Shown here one piece after another: positions 44,909 through 53,922 of a stretch of 64,000 nt of DNA. Both the position numbers and the translations under genes were made by a program. The notes beneath the pieces were generated by a model that did no database searches, was not told the origin of the DNA, and saw only the letters and a program-made list of their open reading frames with translations. Positions within the stretch are counted from its first letter, which is position 1; every line of letters begins with the position of its first letter. Source of the stretch: Novosphingobium sediminicola (GTDB taxonomy: Bacteria; Pseudomonadota; Alphaproteobacteria; Sphingomonadales; Sphingomonadaceae); NCBI RefSeq assembly GCF_014196525.1, contig NZ_JACIDX010000007.1:62001-126000 (forward strand), given 5' to 3'.

Positions 44909-46134
44909 AGCCTTTGGGGCCGATTCCGGCAGGTTTTGCCGCGCGTGATGGTGTTCTGACGATTGATGGGGCCAAGGTTACCGAACTGATCGCGCAGAGC
45001 GGGGGGGCGACGCCTCTGTTTGTCTATTCAGGCGCGATGCTGCGGGCGCGGGTGGCGGATCTGCGCGCGGCCATGCCGGATCGGTTGGCCATCCATTATG
45101 CGATGAAGGCCAATCCCTTTGCGCCCCTGCTGCGGCTGATGAGCGGGCTGGTCGATGGGTTCGACATTGCCAGCGGCGGCGAGTTGGGCATGGCGCTGGA
45201 AGCGGGGCTGGACCCTGAACGGATCAGCTTTGCCGGGCCAGGCAAGCGAGACATGGAATTGCAGGCCGCGATTATGCGCGGCGTCACGCTCAATCTGGAA
45301 TCCGAAGGCGAGGCCGAACGCGCGCTGAAGATTGCCGAGCGAATCGGCAAGACTCCAAGACTGGCGATACGGGTAAACCCCGATTTCGGCCTTGCGGGAT
45401 CGGGCATGAAGATGGGCGGCGGGGCCAAGCCCTTTGGCGTGGATGCCGAGCGCGTGCCCGAACTGGCGCGGCGAATCGTCGGCGCGGGGGCGGATTGGCG
45501 CGGTTTCCATATCTTCGCCGGATCGCAATCGCTTTATACCGACGCGATCATCGAGACCCAGGCCCAGACCATCAAACTGGCCGCGCGGCTGGCTGAGGAG
45601 GCGGGCGTGGGCCTGCCGCATTGCAATCTGGGCGGGGGCATGGGCATTCCCTATTTCCCCGGCGACACGTCCGTCGATGCCCCCCGCGTGGGCGAGGCAT
45701 TGGCGCGCGAATTTGAACAGATGCCTGACGTTCTGGCCGAAACCCAGTTCTGCATCGAACTGGGCCGCTATCTGGTGGGCGAGGCGGGGGTTTACTTGAC
45801 CCGTATTGTCGATCGCAAGATCAGCCATGGCGAAGTCTATCTGGTGACCGACGGCGGATTGCATCACCAATTGGCCGCCAGCGGCAATTTCGGCACGGTG
45901 GTGCGACGCAACTATCCCGTTGCCATTGCCACGAAATTCGGCGCCGAATCGGGCGAGGAAGCCAGCATCGTGGGCTGTCTTTGCACCCCGCTTGACCGGC
46001 TGGCCGACAAGGCGGGCTTTCCTCATGCCGATGTGGGCGATCTGGTCGCGGTGTTTTGCGCCGGTGCCTATGGCGCCAGCGCCAGCCCTTCGGCCTTTTT
46101 GGGGCAGGGTCCGGCGCGCGAGATGCTGATATAA
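44905..46134 (+). CDS. PLP-dependent decarboxylase, exosortase A system-associated
   Basis: 409 residues of the fold III (alanine racemase/DAP decarboxylase) group. IHYAMKANPFAPLL holds the Lys that binds PLP, FDIASGGELGMALEAG follows, HIFAGSQ and NLGGGMGIPYFPGD bind the phosphate, and IVGCLCTPLD has the Cys of the second active-site half. It should decarboxylate an amino acid related to diaminopimelate, ornithine or lysine. In the XrtA context it may make an amine or beta-alanine-like unit for the ACP pathway; this is inference. Confidence 0.9.
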   Translation: MKPLGPIPAGFAARDGVLTIDGAKVTELIAQSGGATPLFVYSGAMLRARVADLRAAMPDRLAIHYAMKANPFAPLLRLMSGLVDGFDIASGGELGMALEAGLDPERISFAGPGKRDMELQAAIMRGVTLNLESEGEAERALKIAERIGKTPRLAIRVNPDFGLAGSGMKMGGGAKPFGVDAERVPELARRIVGAGADWRGFHIFAGSQSLYTDAIIETQAQTIKLAARLAEEAGVGLPHCNLGGGMGIPYFPGDTSVDAPRVGEALAREFEQMPDVLAETQFCIELGRYLVGEAGVYLTRIVDRKISHGEVYLVTDGGLHHQLAASGNFGTVVRRNYPVAIATKFGAESGEEASIVGCLCTPLDRLADKAGFPHADVGDLVAVFCAGAYGASASPSAFLGQGPAREMLI

Positions 46135-46439
46135 GGCGTGTTACCTAGTTTCGCCTCCTTCAGCTTTACCAATATGGCTTTACTTTGCCCGTTCGGCCTC
46201 GGGCAAAGTTTTGCGCAAGACGCGCCAAGACGCCGCAAGAATCGCGGCTGTTAAGAAGTTTCCGGCAATTGTCCCCATCTGGGACCACACTCCAAAAAGG
46301 CCGGAATTGGCCGGTTGTGTGCCACAATGGCTAACCGGATCTTTACCCTTCTTGCCCATACCGCACCTTGAACTGCCGTACCTTCCATCAGGAATGCATC
46401 CTGTTGGGCAACCGGACGGCGCCGTCGAGGAAAAGGACC
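46135..46439 (+). promoter_or_regulatory. Gap upstream of the XrtA export operon, with a dyad
   Basis: 305 bases with no credible gene. The clearest structure is the dyad TTGTG-TGC-CACAA at 46315-46327, preceded by CCGGAATTGGCCGG. GAGGAAAAGG precedes the ATG at 46440. The break in an otherwise gapless cluster suggests that the export operon has its own promoter and perhaps an operator at this dyad. A clear -35/-10 pair was not found. Confidence 0.45.
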
Positions 46440-47084
46440 ATGTCGAGCAAAAGTTTTGCAACGCTGCTTGGCGGAGCTGCGCTGGCCAGCGTCGCCATGG
46501 CGGGCTGCGCCGACGCTAGAACCGCCCCGCGTTTGCCCTCCGCCAACTTTGTCGCGCTTCAGGAAGGACCGGGCGAGGATTACGTGATCGGGCCGATGGA
46601 CGAACTGACCGTGTTCGTCTGGCGCAACCCCGAACTGGGCGCGCGCGTCCAGGTTCGCCCCGATGGCCGGATTACCACGCCGCTGATCGCCGACCTGCCC
46701 GCCACGGGCAAGACGCCCAGCATGCTGGCGCAGGACATTCAGCTTCAGCTCAGCCAGTATATTCAGGACCCGCTGGTCTCGGTGATCGTCAACCGCTTTG
46801 CCGGTACGTTCTCTGAACAGATCCGCATCGTCGGCGCCACCGGGCGCCCCGCCTCGATCCCCTATCGCGCGAACATGACCATTCTGGACGCGATGATTGC
46901 GGTGGGCGGGATGAATGAATTTGCGGCCGGTAACCGCTCGAAGCTCGTTCGCTTCGACAAGGCCACCGGCAAGCAGAAGGAATTTTCGCTGCGTCTTGGC
47001 GACCTTTTCAAGAAGGGCGACTCCAAGGCCAACGTGATGCTGATGCCGGGCGATGTGATCATCATCCCCGAAAGCATCTTCTAA
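46440..47084 (+). CDS. XrtA-associated polysaccharide export lipoprotein
   Basis: 214 residues with a lipoprotein signal (lipobox MAGC about 23-26). The Poly_export domain starts at DYVIGPMDELTVFVWRNPELG, and a single SLBB-like domain follows (IRIVGATGRPASIPYRA, ILDAMIAVGGM). It ends in LMPGDVIIIPESIF. This is half the size of a full Wza and matches the short export proteins of XrtA loci. It should form the periplasmic/outer-membrane part of the exopolysaccharide exporter with the Wzz-like protein and outer-membrane protein that follow. Confidence 0.92.
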   Translation: MSSKSFATLLGGAALASVAMAGCADARTAPRLPSANFVALQEGPGEDYVIGPMDELTVFVWRNPELGARVQVRPDGRITTPLIADLPATGKTPSMLAQDIQLQLSQYIQDPLVSVIVNRFAGTFSEQIRIVGATGRPASIPYRANMTILDAMIAVGGMNEFAAGNRSKLVRFDKATGKQKEFSLRLGDLFKKGDSKANVMLMPGDVIIIPESIF

Positions 47085-47099
47085 GCAGGGGGCCATCCG

Positions 47100-48629
47100 A
47101 TGAATACGCTTCTGGAAGATTTCCGGGCAACGTTGCACAGCATCTGGCAACGCCGCTGGCTCGCGCTCGCTGTGGCGTGGGTGGTGTGCGTGCTGGGCTG
47201 GCTGGGCGTTTCGATGGTGCCCAACACCTATGAATCGCGCGCGCGCATCTTTGTCCAGCTCTACGATCCGCTGGCAACGCAGGTCGGCATCAACGACACC
47301 GACCGCAAGGCCGCCATCGACAAGGTGCGCGATTCGCTGACCGGCACGCTCAATCTGGAGCGCGTGATCCGCTCGACCCGTCTGGGCGAGAACATCACCA
47401 CGCGCAAGCAGATGGACGGCGCCGTGGCGGGCCTTGGCAAGGCGATCAAGATCAACGCCGATCAGGACAATCTGTTCACGATCACCGCGCGTTCGGCCTC
47501 GATGCGCTATTCCGATGGCGAAAACGCCCGCCTGTCGCGCGATGTCGTCCAGAAGCTGATCGACATTTTCCGCGAGGAAAACCAGAACGGGGGTCAGGGC
47601 GAAATGAAGCAGACGCTTCAGTTCCTCGACCAGCAGCTGGCCAACCGTCAGGGCGAGCTTCAGGCCGCCGAACAGCGCCGTCTGGCCTTTGAATCGCAGC
47701 ATCCCGAACTGGCGCAGGGCGGCGTTTCGCTGATCCAGCGTCTGGAACAGAGCCGCGCTTCGATCCGTGGTCTGGACGCCGACATTGCCGCCGCGCAAAG
47801 CTCGCTTGCCGCCATTCAGGCACAGGTGGCCAGCACGCCCCAGACCGTGGCCGTTTCCGGCCCCACCGGCGGCCTGCGTGGTCAGCTTGCTCAGGTTCAG
47901 TCGGATCTGGCGATGATGCGCGCTCGCGGGCTCACCGAAAACCACCCCGACGTGATCACCGCGCGCAACCAGATCGTCTCGCTGCGCCAGCAGATCAAGG
48001 CGGAAGGCAATTCGGGCGTCGCCTCGGGCACGCCGAACCCGGCCTACAGCTCGCTCGAATCGATCCGCGCCGAACGTCAGGCCAATCTGCAATCGCTGCA
48101 GGCCCGCCGTACGGCCGCTGAAGGCGAGATCGCCCAGATCACCTCGCAGCAGTTCACCAACCCCGAACTGATGCAGGAAGCCCAGAACATCAGCCGCGAC
48201 TATGACGTGCTGAAAAGCCAGTATGACAAGATGCTGACCGACCGCGAAAACCTGCGCCTCAAGGGCCAGGTCGTCTCGGCCCGCGGCACGGCCAAGGTCG
48301 ATGTGCTCGATCCGCCGGTTCTGCCCCGTGCGCCCACCGCGCCCAATCGTCCGCTGTTGCTGCTGATCGTTCTGGCGGGTGGCATCGTGGCCGGCATCGG
48401 CGTGGCTTTCGCTGCCGGTGAACTCCAGTCGAGCTTCTCGACCACGAGCAAGCTGGAGCGTTCGACGGGTCTGCCGGTGCTGGGTGCCATTTCCCAGACG
48501 CTGACCGCCGAGGGCGCGGCCACCAAGGCCCGCCGTACCCGCAACTTCTACGCTGCATCGGCGGCTCTGGGCGGTGTGTTTGCCCTGCTGCTGGCAATGG
48601 AATTCATCCAGCGCGGCACGATCGCCTGA
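47100..48629 (+). CDS. XrtA-associated chain length determinant (Wzz-like)
   Basis: 509 residues. N-terminal membrane segment (WLALAVAWVVCVLGWLGV), a long periplasmic coiled-coil region (about 150-420, many Gln/Glu/Arg repeats such as QLANRQGELQAAEQRRLAFE in part) and a second membrane segment near PLLLLIVLAGGIVAGIGVA. It should set polymer length and connect the cytoplasmic kinase to the export lipoprotein. It is followed 10 bases later by the kinase-like ATPase, the usual order. Confidence 0.9.
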   Translation: MNTLLEDFRATLHSIWQRRWLALAVAWVVCVLGWLGVSMVPNTYESRARIFVQLYDPLATQVGINDTDRKAAIDKVRDSLTGTLNLERVIRSTRLGENITTRKQMDGAVAGLGKAIKINADQDNLFTITARSASMRYSDGENARLSRDVVQKLIDIFREENQNGGQGEMKQTLQFLDQQLANRQGELQAAEQRRLAFESQHPELAQGGVSLIQRLEQSRASIRGLDADIAAAQSSLAAIQAQVASTPQTVAVSGPTGGLRGQLAQVQSDLAMMRARGLTENHPDVITARNQIVSLRQQIKAEGNSGVASGTPNPAYSSLESIRAERQANLQSLQARRTAAEGEIAQITSQQFTNPELMQEAQNISRDYDVLKSQYDKMLTDRENLRLKGQVVSARGTAKVDVLDPPVLPRAPTAPNRPLLLLIVLAGGIVAGIGVAFAAGELQSSFSTTSKLERSTGLPVLGAISQTLTAEGAATKARRTRNFYAASAALGGVFALLLAMEFIQRGTIA

Positions 48630-48639
48630 GGAGGATGAC

Positions 48640-49722
48640 ATGAACGAACCTCTCAAGAATCAGGACTTTCCGCAAAAGCCGGAAGAATCGCACAGCTCGC
48701 TGATCCAGCGAGCGATGCAGGCCTTCGATCGCGGCCAGTTCGTGCCGCCTTCGGGTCCGGCCGATCTGCTGCCACCCTCGCTGACCCCGCAGGCGCCGGT
48801 TCAGGCGGCCCCGGTTCAGGCTCCGATAGTTCCGCAGGCTCCGGCGCAGCCTTATGCTCCGGCGCCCATCGTGGCCCCGGTGGCCCCGCCGCCCCAATAT
48901 GGCGGGCAAACCTATGGCGAACAGGCCGCCCATGCGCCCCAGTTCGCGCCCCAGCAGCCTGCCTATGCGCCCGCTGCTCCGGCGCCCTCTTTCCACCGCA
49001 TCAACCATCAGCGCCTCGCGCTGGAAGGTTTCGCGGTGCCGGGCGGTGGAGCCAACGCGCAGGTCGAGGAATTCCGCCTCGTCAAGCGCCAGCTGCTCGA
49101 ACAGATCGAGGATCTGCGCCGTCAGGGCGCGGGCGTTGAGGCTCAGGCGATCCTTGTGACTTCGGCTCTGCCCGAGGAAGGCAAGACCTTCGTGGCGATC
49201 AACCTCGCCATGTCGATCGCGGCGGAAAAGGACAGCGAAGTCGTGCTGGTCGATCTCGACATGGCGCGCTCCTCTGTCCTCTCCACGCTTGGCCTGCCTT
49301 CGGGTCCGGGGCTGGTCGATGCGATTGCCGATCCGCGCATCGATGTGCGCGATCTGGTGATCAAGACGGATCTGGGCGGGCTTTCGGTGCTGCCGGGCGG
49401 CCGCCCGACGGCGTCGGACTCCGAATATCTGGCCTCGGCCCGCGCCAAGGCGGTGCTGGCCCGGCTGGTCGAAGGACACCCGAACCGCGTGGTCGTGTTT
49501 GACACGCCGCCGGTTCTGGCCGCCGCCCTTGCGGTCGAGGTCGCCAAACTGTCGGCCCAGACCGTGCTGGTGGTGAAGGCGGAAAAGACCTCCGGCAGCG
49601 CGGTGCAGGATGCCGCAGGTCTGCTCTCGGCGGGCTGTCCTAATGTGCAGGCGCTGCTCAACGGGGTGCAATTCAGCCCCAGCGGCCGTCGCTTCGGCAC
49701 CTATCACAACTATCGCGGGTAA
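48640..49722 (+). CDS. XrtA-associated BY-kinase-like ATPase
   Basis: 360 residues. The first 120 are a low-complexity Pro/Ala/Gln segment (PVQAAPVQAP, PVAPPPQYGGQ). The CpsD/CapB-type P-loop domain follows: Walker A ALPEEGKT, Walker A' VLVDLDMARS, Walker B VVVFDTPP. Tyrosines in the tail (FGTYHNYRG) could be the autophosphorylation cluster. BY-kinases phosphorylate themselves and control polymerisation by docking on the chain-length protein, here the upstream gene. The Arg that usually follows DxDx is shifted by one residue, which I believe is normal for the XrtA branch. GAGGAG precedes the ATG. Confidence 0.88.
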   Translation: MNEPLKNQDFPQKPEESHSSLIQRAMQAFDRGQFVPPSGPADLLPPSLTPQAPVQAAPVQAPIVPQAPAQPYAPAPIVAPVAPPPQYGGQTYGEQAAHAPQFAPQQPAYAPAAPAPSFHRINHQRLALEGFAVPGGGANAQVEEFRLVKRQLLEQIEDLRRQGAGVEAQAILVTSALPEEGKTFVAINLAMSIAAEKDSEVVLVDLDMARSSVLSTLGLPSGPGLVDAIADPRIDVRDLVIKTDLGGLSVLPGGRPTASDSEYLASARAKAVLARLVEGHPNRVVVFDTPPVLAAALAVEVAKLSAQTVLVVKAEKTSGSAVQDAAGLLSAGCPNVQALLNGVQFSPSGRRFGTYHNYRG

Positions 49723-49727
49723 AGATT

Positions 49728-51758
49728 ATGCGGGCGATGCCTCATCGGATTTCTGTTCTGGCTCTGGGCGTGGTGCTTGCGGCTTTGCCGCAGGTGGCCG
49801 CCGCCCAGCCTCGCCAGACTGCCGCTCAGACACAGGGTCTGAACGATGCGGCGATGCAGGCCATCGCCCCCAATCTTGCCGATAATACCATCCAGACCAC
49901 CGACAACAGCCGCGACAATGGCGCGCAGGGCGTGGTCCAGCAGGATGAGGCGATCGGGGCCAATCCCTATACGCCTTTTTCCTATGACAATGACGTGACC
50001 TATACGCAGGCCGATGGTTTGCGCACCAGCAACACCAACCGCCGCGAAACCCCGGCCGACCGCGCGGGCCGCTATTACGGCGCGGCCTACAGCAGCGGCG
50101 ATCTGGCCTCGGCGGCCTATTCGGACGACGATTACAATTCGACCCGCGGCAAGACCACGATGAAGCCGCGCCGCCTTGGCGTGTTCGATCAGGGCACGGT
50201 GGACAAGCGTCGTCTGGCGATCCGCCCCTATATCGAGGCCGCGCAGGTGGTGCAGGCCAATCTCGGCTCGCGCAGCGGCCTTGCCTATAATGACGATGTC
50301 GTCACCTATTCGACGCTGGCGGCAGGCGCCGACGCGACGATCAATGGGCGCAACAATCAGGGCGTGATTTCCGCGCGTTACGAGCGCCGCTTTACCTGGA
50401 ACCGCAAGAGCAACACCGATGGCGTGACGGGCATCGCGCGTATGTCCTCCTCCATCGTGCCCAATGCGCTGCGCGTGGATTACGGCGGCTTTGCCAATCG
50501 CACCTATGTGAGCGAAACCGGCGCGGCCTTTGGGTCGAGCGCGGTGGGGGCGGATTCGCTGACGCAGGTTTACTCGGTCTATGCCGGGCCGACGCTTGCC
50601 ACGCAAAAGGGCGATGTGGCTGTGACCGCGCATTATCATGCCGGTTACACCGCGCTCAATTCGCAGGGCAATGTCAACGCCAATGGCGTGAGCGCCGGGG
50701 TGGACCGGCTTGACCATTCGACGGTGCAGGAAGGCCGCTTTGCCATCGGCAACCGTCCGGGCGAGGGGCTTCCCGTTGGCCTTGGCGTGGATGCGGGCAT
50801 CTATCAGGAAGACGTCTCGAACCTGACCCAGCGCGTGAGCGACAAGCATGTGCGCGGATCGGTGACGATCCCGGTGTCCGAAGACGTGTCGCTGGTGGGC
50901 GGCGCGGGCTATGAGCATGTGCGGGTTTCGGCGCGCAACGCCAAGTTTGACAGTGCGGGCAATGTCATTGTCGATGCCAATGGCCGCTATGTCACCGATT
51001 ATTCGCAAGGCCGCCAGATCGCCTTCGACACCGAAGGGCTGATCTGGGACGCGGGCGTTGTCTGGCGCCCCAGCCGCCGCACCAATATGGAATTCCATGT
51101 GGGCGAACGCTATGGTCGTCTGGGCGGCTATGGCTTCATCACCTATCAGCCCGACGATCATTCCAGCTTCAATCTGGTGGTCTATCAGGGCGTGACCGGC
51201 TTTGGCGGGGCGCTGACCAATTCGCTCTTCAACCTGCCCACGCAATTTTCGACCGTGCGCGATGCGATCACCGGCAATCTGTCGAGCTGCGTTGCGGCGG
51301 CCACTTCGGGCAATTGCCTTGCCGGCTCCATCGGTTCGGTCAATTCGACGGTCTATCGCGGCAATGGCTTCTCGGCCGGTTATTCGTTTGACCGCAGCCG
51401 TCTGCGCGGCGGTATCGGCTTTGGCTATGAGCGCCGCCAGTACATCACGGCGCCCAACACCATTCTGGCCAATATCAACGGCAAGGTGGACCAGTATTAC
51501 TGGGTCTCGACCTATCTGGGCTATCACGTGACGCCGCGTTCGACCTTTGGCGCCACGCTGGACGGGTATAAATACATCAGCGGGCTCAACACCGCGCAGG
51601 GCGACATCAACGCCATTCGCGCCGTGGGCCTTTATCAGTATTACATGTCGCGCCATCTGACGGCGACCGCATCCTTGGCTTTGGACGGGATCACCCGCGA
51701 AAAGGCCGATGACCTGTGGAGCACGGCGGCCGCGCTTGGTATGCGTTACACCTTCTGA
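49728..51758 (+). CDS. XrtA-associated outer-membrane beta-barrel protein
   Basis: 676 residues. Signal peptide (LALGVVLAALPQVAAA), then a natively polar region with NTNRRETPADR, and a barrel of about 16 or more strands with alternating aromatic and small residues (YHAGYTALN, RTNMEFHVGERYGRL) ending in LGMRYTF, a canonical barrel terminus. It is the outer-membrane component of XrtA exopolysaccharide loci, probably the exit pore or an anchor for it. It lies 5 bases after the kinase gene. Confidence 0.85.
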   Translation: MRAMPHRISVLALGVVLAALPQVAAAQPRQTAAQTQGLNDAAMQAIAPNLADNTIQTTDNSRDNGAQGVVQQDEAIGANPYTPFSYDNDVTYTQADGLRTSNTNRRETPADRAGRYYGAAYSSGDLASAAYSDDDYNSTRGKTTMKPRRLGVFDQGTVDKRRLAIRPYIEAAQVVQANLGSRSGLAYNDDVVTYSTLAAGADATINGRNNQGVISARYERRFTWNRKSNTDGVTGIARMSSSIVPNALRVDYGGFANRTYVSETGAAFGSSAVGADSLTQVYSVYAGPTLATQKGDVAVTAHYHAGYTALNSQGNVNANGVSAGVDRLDHSTVQEGRFAIGNRPGEGLPVGLGVDAGIYQEDVSNLTQRVSDKHVRGSVTIPVSEDVSLVGGAGYEHVRVSARNAKFDSAGNVIVDANGRYVTDYSQGRQIAFDTEGLIWDAGVVWRPSRRTNMEFHVGERYGRLGGYGFITYQPDDHSSFNLVVYQGVTGFGGALTNSLFNLPTQFSTVRDAITGNLSSCVAAATSGNCLAGSIGSVNSTVYRGNGFSAGYSFDRSRLRGGIGFGYERRQYITAPNTILANINGKVDQYYWVSTYLGYHVTPRSTFGATLDGYKYISGLNTAQGDINAIRAVGLYQYYMSRHLTATASLALDGITREKADDLWSTAAALGMRYTF

Positions 51759-51778
51759 TCCCATTGGGGAGAGCAAGA

Positions 51779-52975
51779 ATGTTCGATAATTTCTATGGTT
51801 TCACCGGGCGCCCGTTTCAGCTCACCCCCGATCCGGCGTTTTATTTCGAGAGCCTGACCCATCGCAAGGCACTGTCCTATCTGGGCTATGGCCTGGCGCA
51901 GGGCGAGGGCTTCATCGTCATCACCGGCGAGGTGGGCGCGGGCAAATCGACGTTGGTGGCCCATCTGATGGCCACCATCGACCGCAATCGCCTGACCGCT
52001 GCGCAGATCGTCACCAGCCGTCTGGACAGCGGCGAACTGGTGCATGTCGTGGCGCAGGCCTTTGGACTGAGCGTGCCGGGGCAGGACAAGGCCAGCGCCT
52101 TGGGCGCGATCGAGAAGTTCCTGCATGACGAGGCGCGCGCGGGCCGCCGCTGCCTGCTGGTGGTGGACGAATCGCAGAACCTTGCGCTGGGCGCGCTCGA
52201 AGAATTGCGCATGTTGTCCAATTTCCAGTTGGGCAGCCATCCGCTGCTGCAAATCCTGCTGCTTGGCCAGCCCGAATTCCGCGACAGCCTGCAGGGCCAC
52301 CCCGGCCTTGAACAATTGCGCCAGCGCGTGATTGCCGCCCATCACCTTGACGCGATGGAGCCGGGCGAAATGGAGCCCTATATCATGCACCGCCTGCGCC
52401 TGGTGGGCTGGAACGGCAATCCGCAATTCGATCCGCGCGTCTTTGCCGAACTTTACACCGCCACGGGCGGCGTGCCGCGCCGGATCAACCAGATCGTCAA
52501 CCGCCTGCTGATCCTTGGCGCGGTGGAGCAGCGCCAGCATATCGACGGCGTGATGCTGGCGCAGGTGCTGGCCGAACTGACGGCGGATGGCGGTTTGCAG
52601 ATCGCCCCCGCGCCCAGCCAGCCCACGCTCTCCACCGCCGCCGCGCAGGGGCTGACGCTGCCCACATCGGCCCAGCCGCAGGCCATTCCCGCGCAATTCG
52701 CCGCCGAGGGCCTGACCCAGCTTCAGGCCGCTTTGGCCCAGCGCGACAGCCAGATTGCCGAATTGCAGCAGGCCGTGATCGAACTGGCCAATCAGGGCGA
52801 CACATCGGGGCTGGAAGGCGCGGATGCTGCGCATAAGGCCGCCATCGAAGTGATGCAGGAACGTCTGGCCAAGCTGGAAAGCCGGTTGATCGAGCAGGAC
52901 CGCACGATCCGCCATACGCTGACCATGCTGATCGAATGGATTGAGCGCGACGAGGCGCAGCGCGTCGCGGCCTGA
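51779..52975 (+). CDS. XrtA-associated ExeA-like AAA ATPase
   Basis: 398 residues. Start MFDNFYGFTGRPFQLTPDPAFYF, Walker A GEVGAGKSTL, Walker B CLLVVDES, LLLGQPEF and GVPRRINQIVNRLLI are typical of the ExeA/GspA-type ATPases. The C-terminal part (about 305-398) is Gln/Ala-rich and predicted coiled-coil (LQAALAQRDSQIAELQQAV). Its function in polysaccharide export is not established; related ATPases help assemble secretion machinery through the peptidoglycan. The ATG at 51779 has GGGGAGAG ahead. Confidence 0.9.
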   Translation: MFDNFYGFTGRPFQLTPDPAFYFESLTHRKALSYLGYGLAQGEGFIVITGEVGAGKSTLVAHLMATIDRNRLTAAQIVTSRLDSGELVHVVAQAFGLSVPGQDKASALGAIEKFLHDEARAGRRCLLVVDESQNLALGALEELRMLSNFQLGSHPLLQILLLGQPEFRDSLQGHPGLEQLRQRVIAAHHLDAMEPGEMEPYIMHRLRLVGWNGNPQFDPRVFAELYTATGGVPRRINQIVNRLLILGAVEQRQHIDGVMLAQVLAELTADGGLQIAPAPSQPTLSTAAAQGLTLPTSAQPQAIPAQFAAEGLTQLQAALAQRDSQIAELQQAVIELANQGDTSGLEGADAAHKAAIEVMQERLAKLESRLIEQDRTIRHTLTMLIEWIERDEAQRVAA

Positions 52976-53001
52976 TCCCTTTCTCGCCGGGAGACAGATG
53001 T

Positions 53002-53922
53002 ATGGTGGCCGAAATGCCGCTGGTAAAGGGGCCGCCCAAGACTGGGCTTGTCAACGCGTTTTCGGTCGATGTTGAGGATTGGTTTCAGGTCGGCGCCTTT
53101 GAAAAGGTGATCGACCCGGCCGATTGGGACAGTCTGGCCTGCCGGGTTGATGTCAACACCAACCGCCTGCTCGATATGTGCGCGGATCTTGGCGTTAAGG
53201 CCACGTTCTTCACATTGGGCTGGGTGGCCGCGCGCCACCCCGCGCTGATGCGGCGGATTGTGGAACAGGGGCATGAACTGGCCAGCCATGGCTGGGCCCA
53301 TGCCCGCGTGTTCACGATGGACGGCGCCGGTTTCGCCCGCGACATTGGTGATGCGCGCAAGGCGCTGGAGGATGCCTCCGGCGCGCGCGTCATCGGCTAT
53401 CGCGCGCCCAGCTTCTCCATCGACAGGCGCACCCCATGGGCGCATGAAATCCTTGGGGAGCAAGGCTACCTCTATTCCAGCAGCGTGGCTCCGATTGCCC
53501 ACGATCATTATGGCTGGCGGCAGGCCCCGCGTTTCGCGTTCCGCCCGGTGGCGGGGGCCGATCTGATCGAAATCCCGGTCACCACTGTGGAGGCGATGGG
53601 GCGGCGCATGGCGGCGGGCGGAGGCGGCTTTTTCCGCGTGCTGCCCTATGGCTTCAGCCAATGGGCGATGCGCCGCGTCAATACCCAGGACGAGCGCCCG
53701 ATCATCTTTTACTTTCACCCGTGGGAAGTCGACACAGATCAGCCCCGCGTTCCCCATGCTCCGCTGAAAAGTCGCCTGCGTCATTATACAAATATTGACG
53801 GTATGGAGGCTAAGTTACGGCGAATGCTCGAAGAATTCGCATGGGGACGTATGGATAACGTGGCGGCAACCGAGGCTCAGCGTCTTGTTGAGTTTACCCC
53901 GGTGGTGGAGTTCGAAAGATGA
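53002..53922 (+). CDS. Polysaccharide deacetylase, XrtA-associated
   Basis: 306 residues. A NodB-type deacetylase domain: FSVDVEDWFQV with the metal-binding Asp, ATFFTLGWVAARHP, HELASHGWAHARV with two His ligands, and GYRAPSFSID. The C-terminal DUF3473 region ends in FYFHPWEVD. No signal peptide is seen, so it may act on an intermediate in the cytoplasm. It would remove N- or O-acetyl groups from the repeat unit. The stop overlaps the FemAB gene start (ATGA). Confidence 0.9.
   Translation: MVAEMPLVKGPPKTGLVNAFSVDVEDWFQVGAFEKVIDPADWDSLACRVDVNTNRLLDMCADLGVKATFFTLGWVAARHPALMRRIVEQGHELASHGWAHARVFTMDGAGFARDIGDARKALEDASGARVIGYRAPSFSIDRRTPWAHEILGEQGYLYSSSVAPIAHDHYGWRQAPRFAFRPVAGADLIEIPVTTVEAMGRRMAAGGGGFFRVLPYGFSQWAMRRVNTQDERPIIFYFHPWEVDTDQPRVPHAPLKSRLRHYTNIDGMEAKLRRMLEEFAWGRMDNVAATEAQRLVEFTPVVEFER

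Noticed and set aside
49710..51776. 688-codon minus-strand open frame opposite the XrtA outer-membrane protein
   Set aside because: Antisense shadow. The plus-strand protein has a signal peptide, barrel strands and a place in the XrtA gene order.
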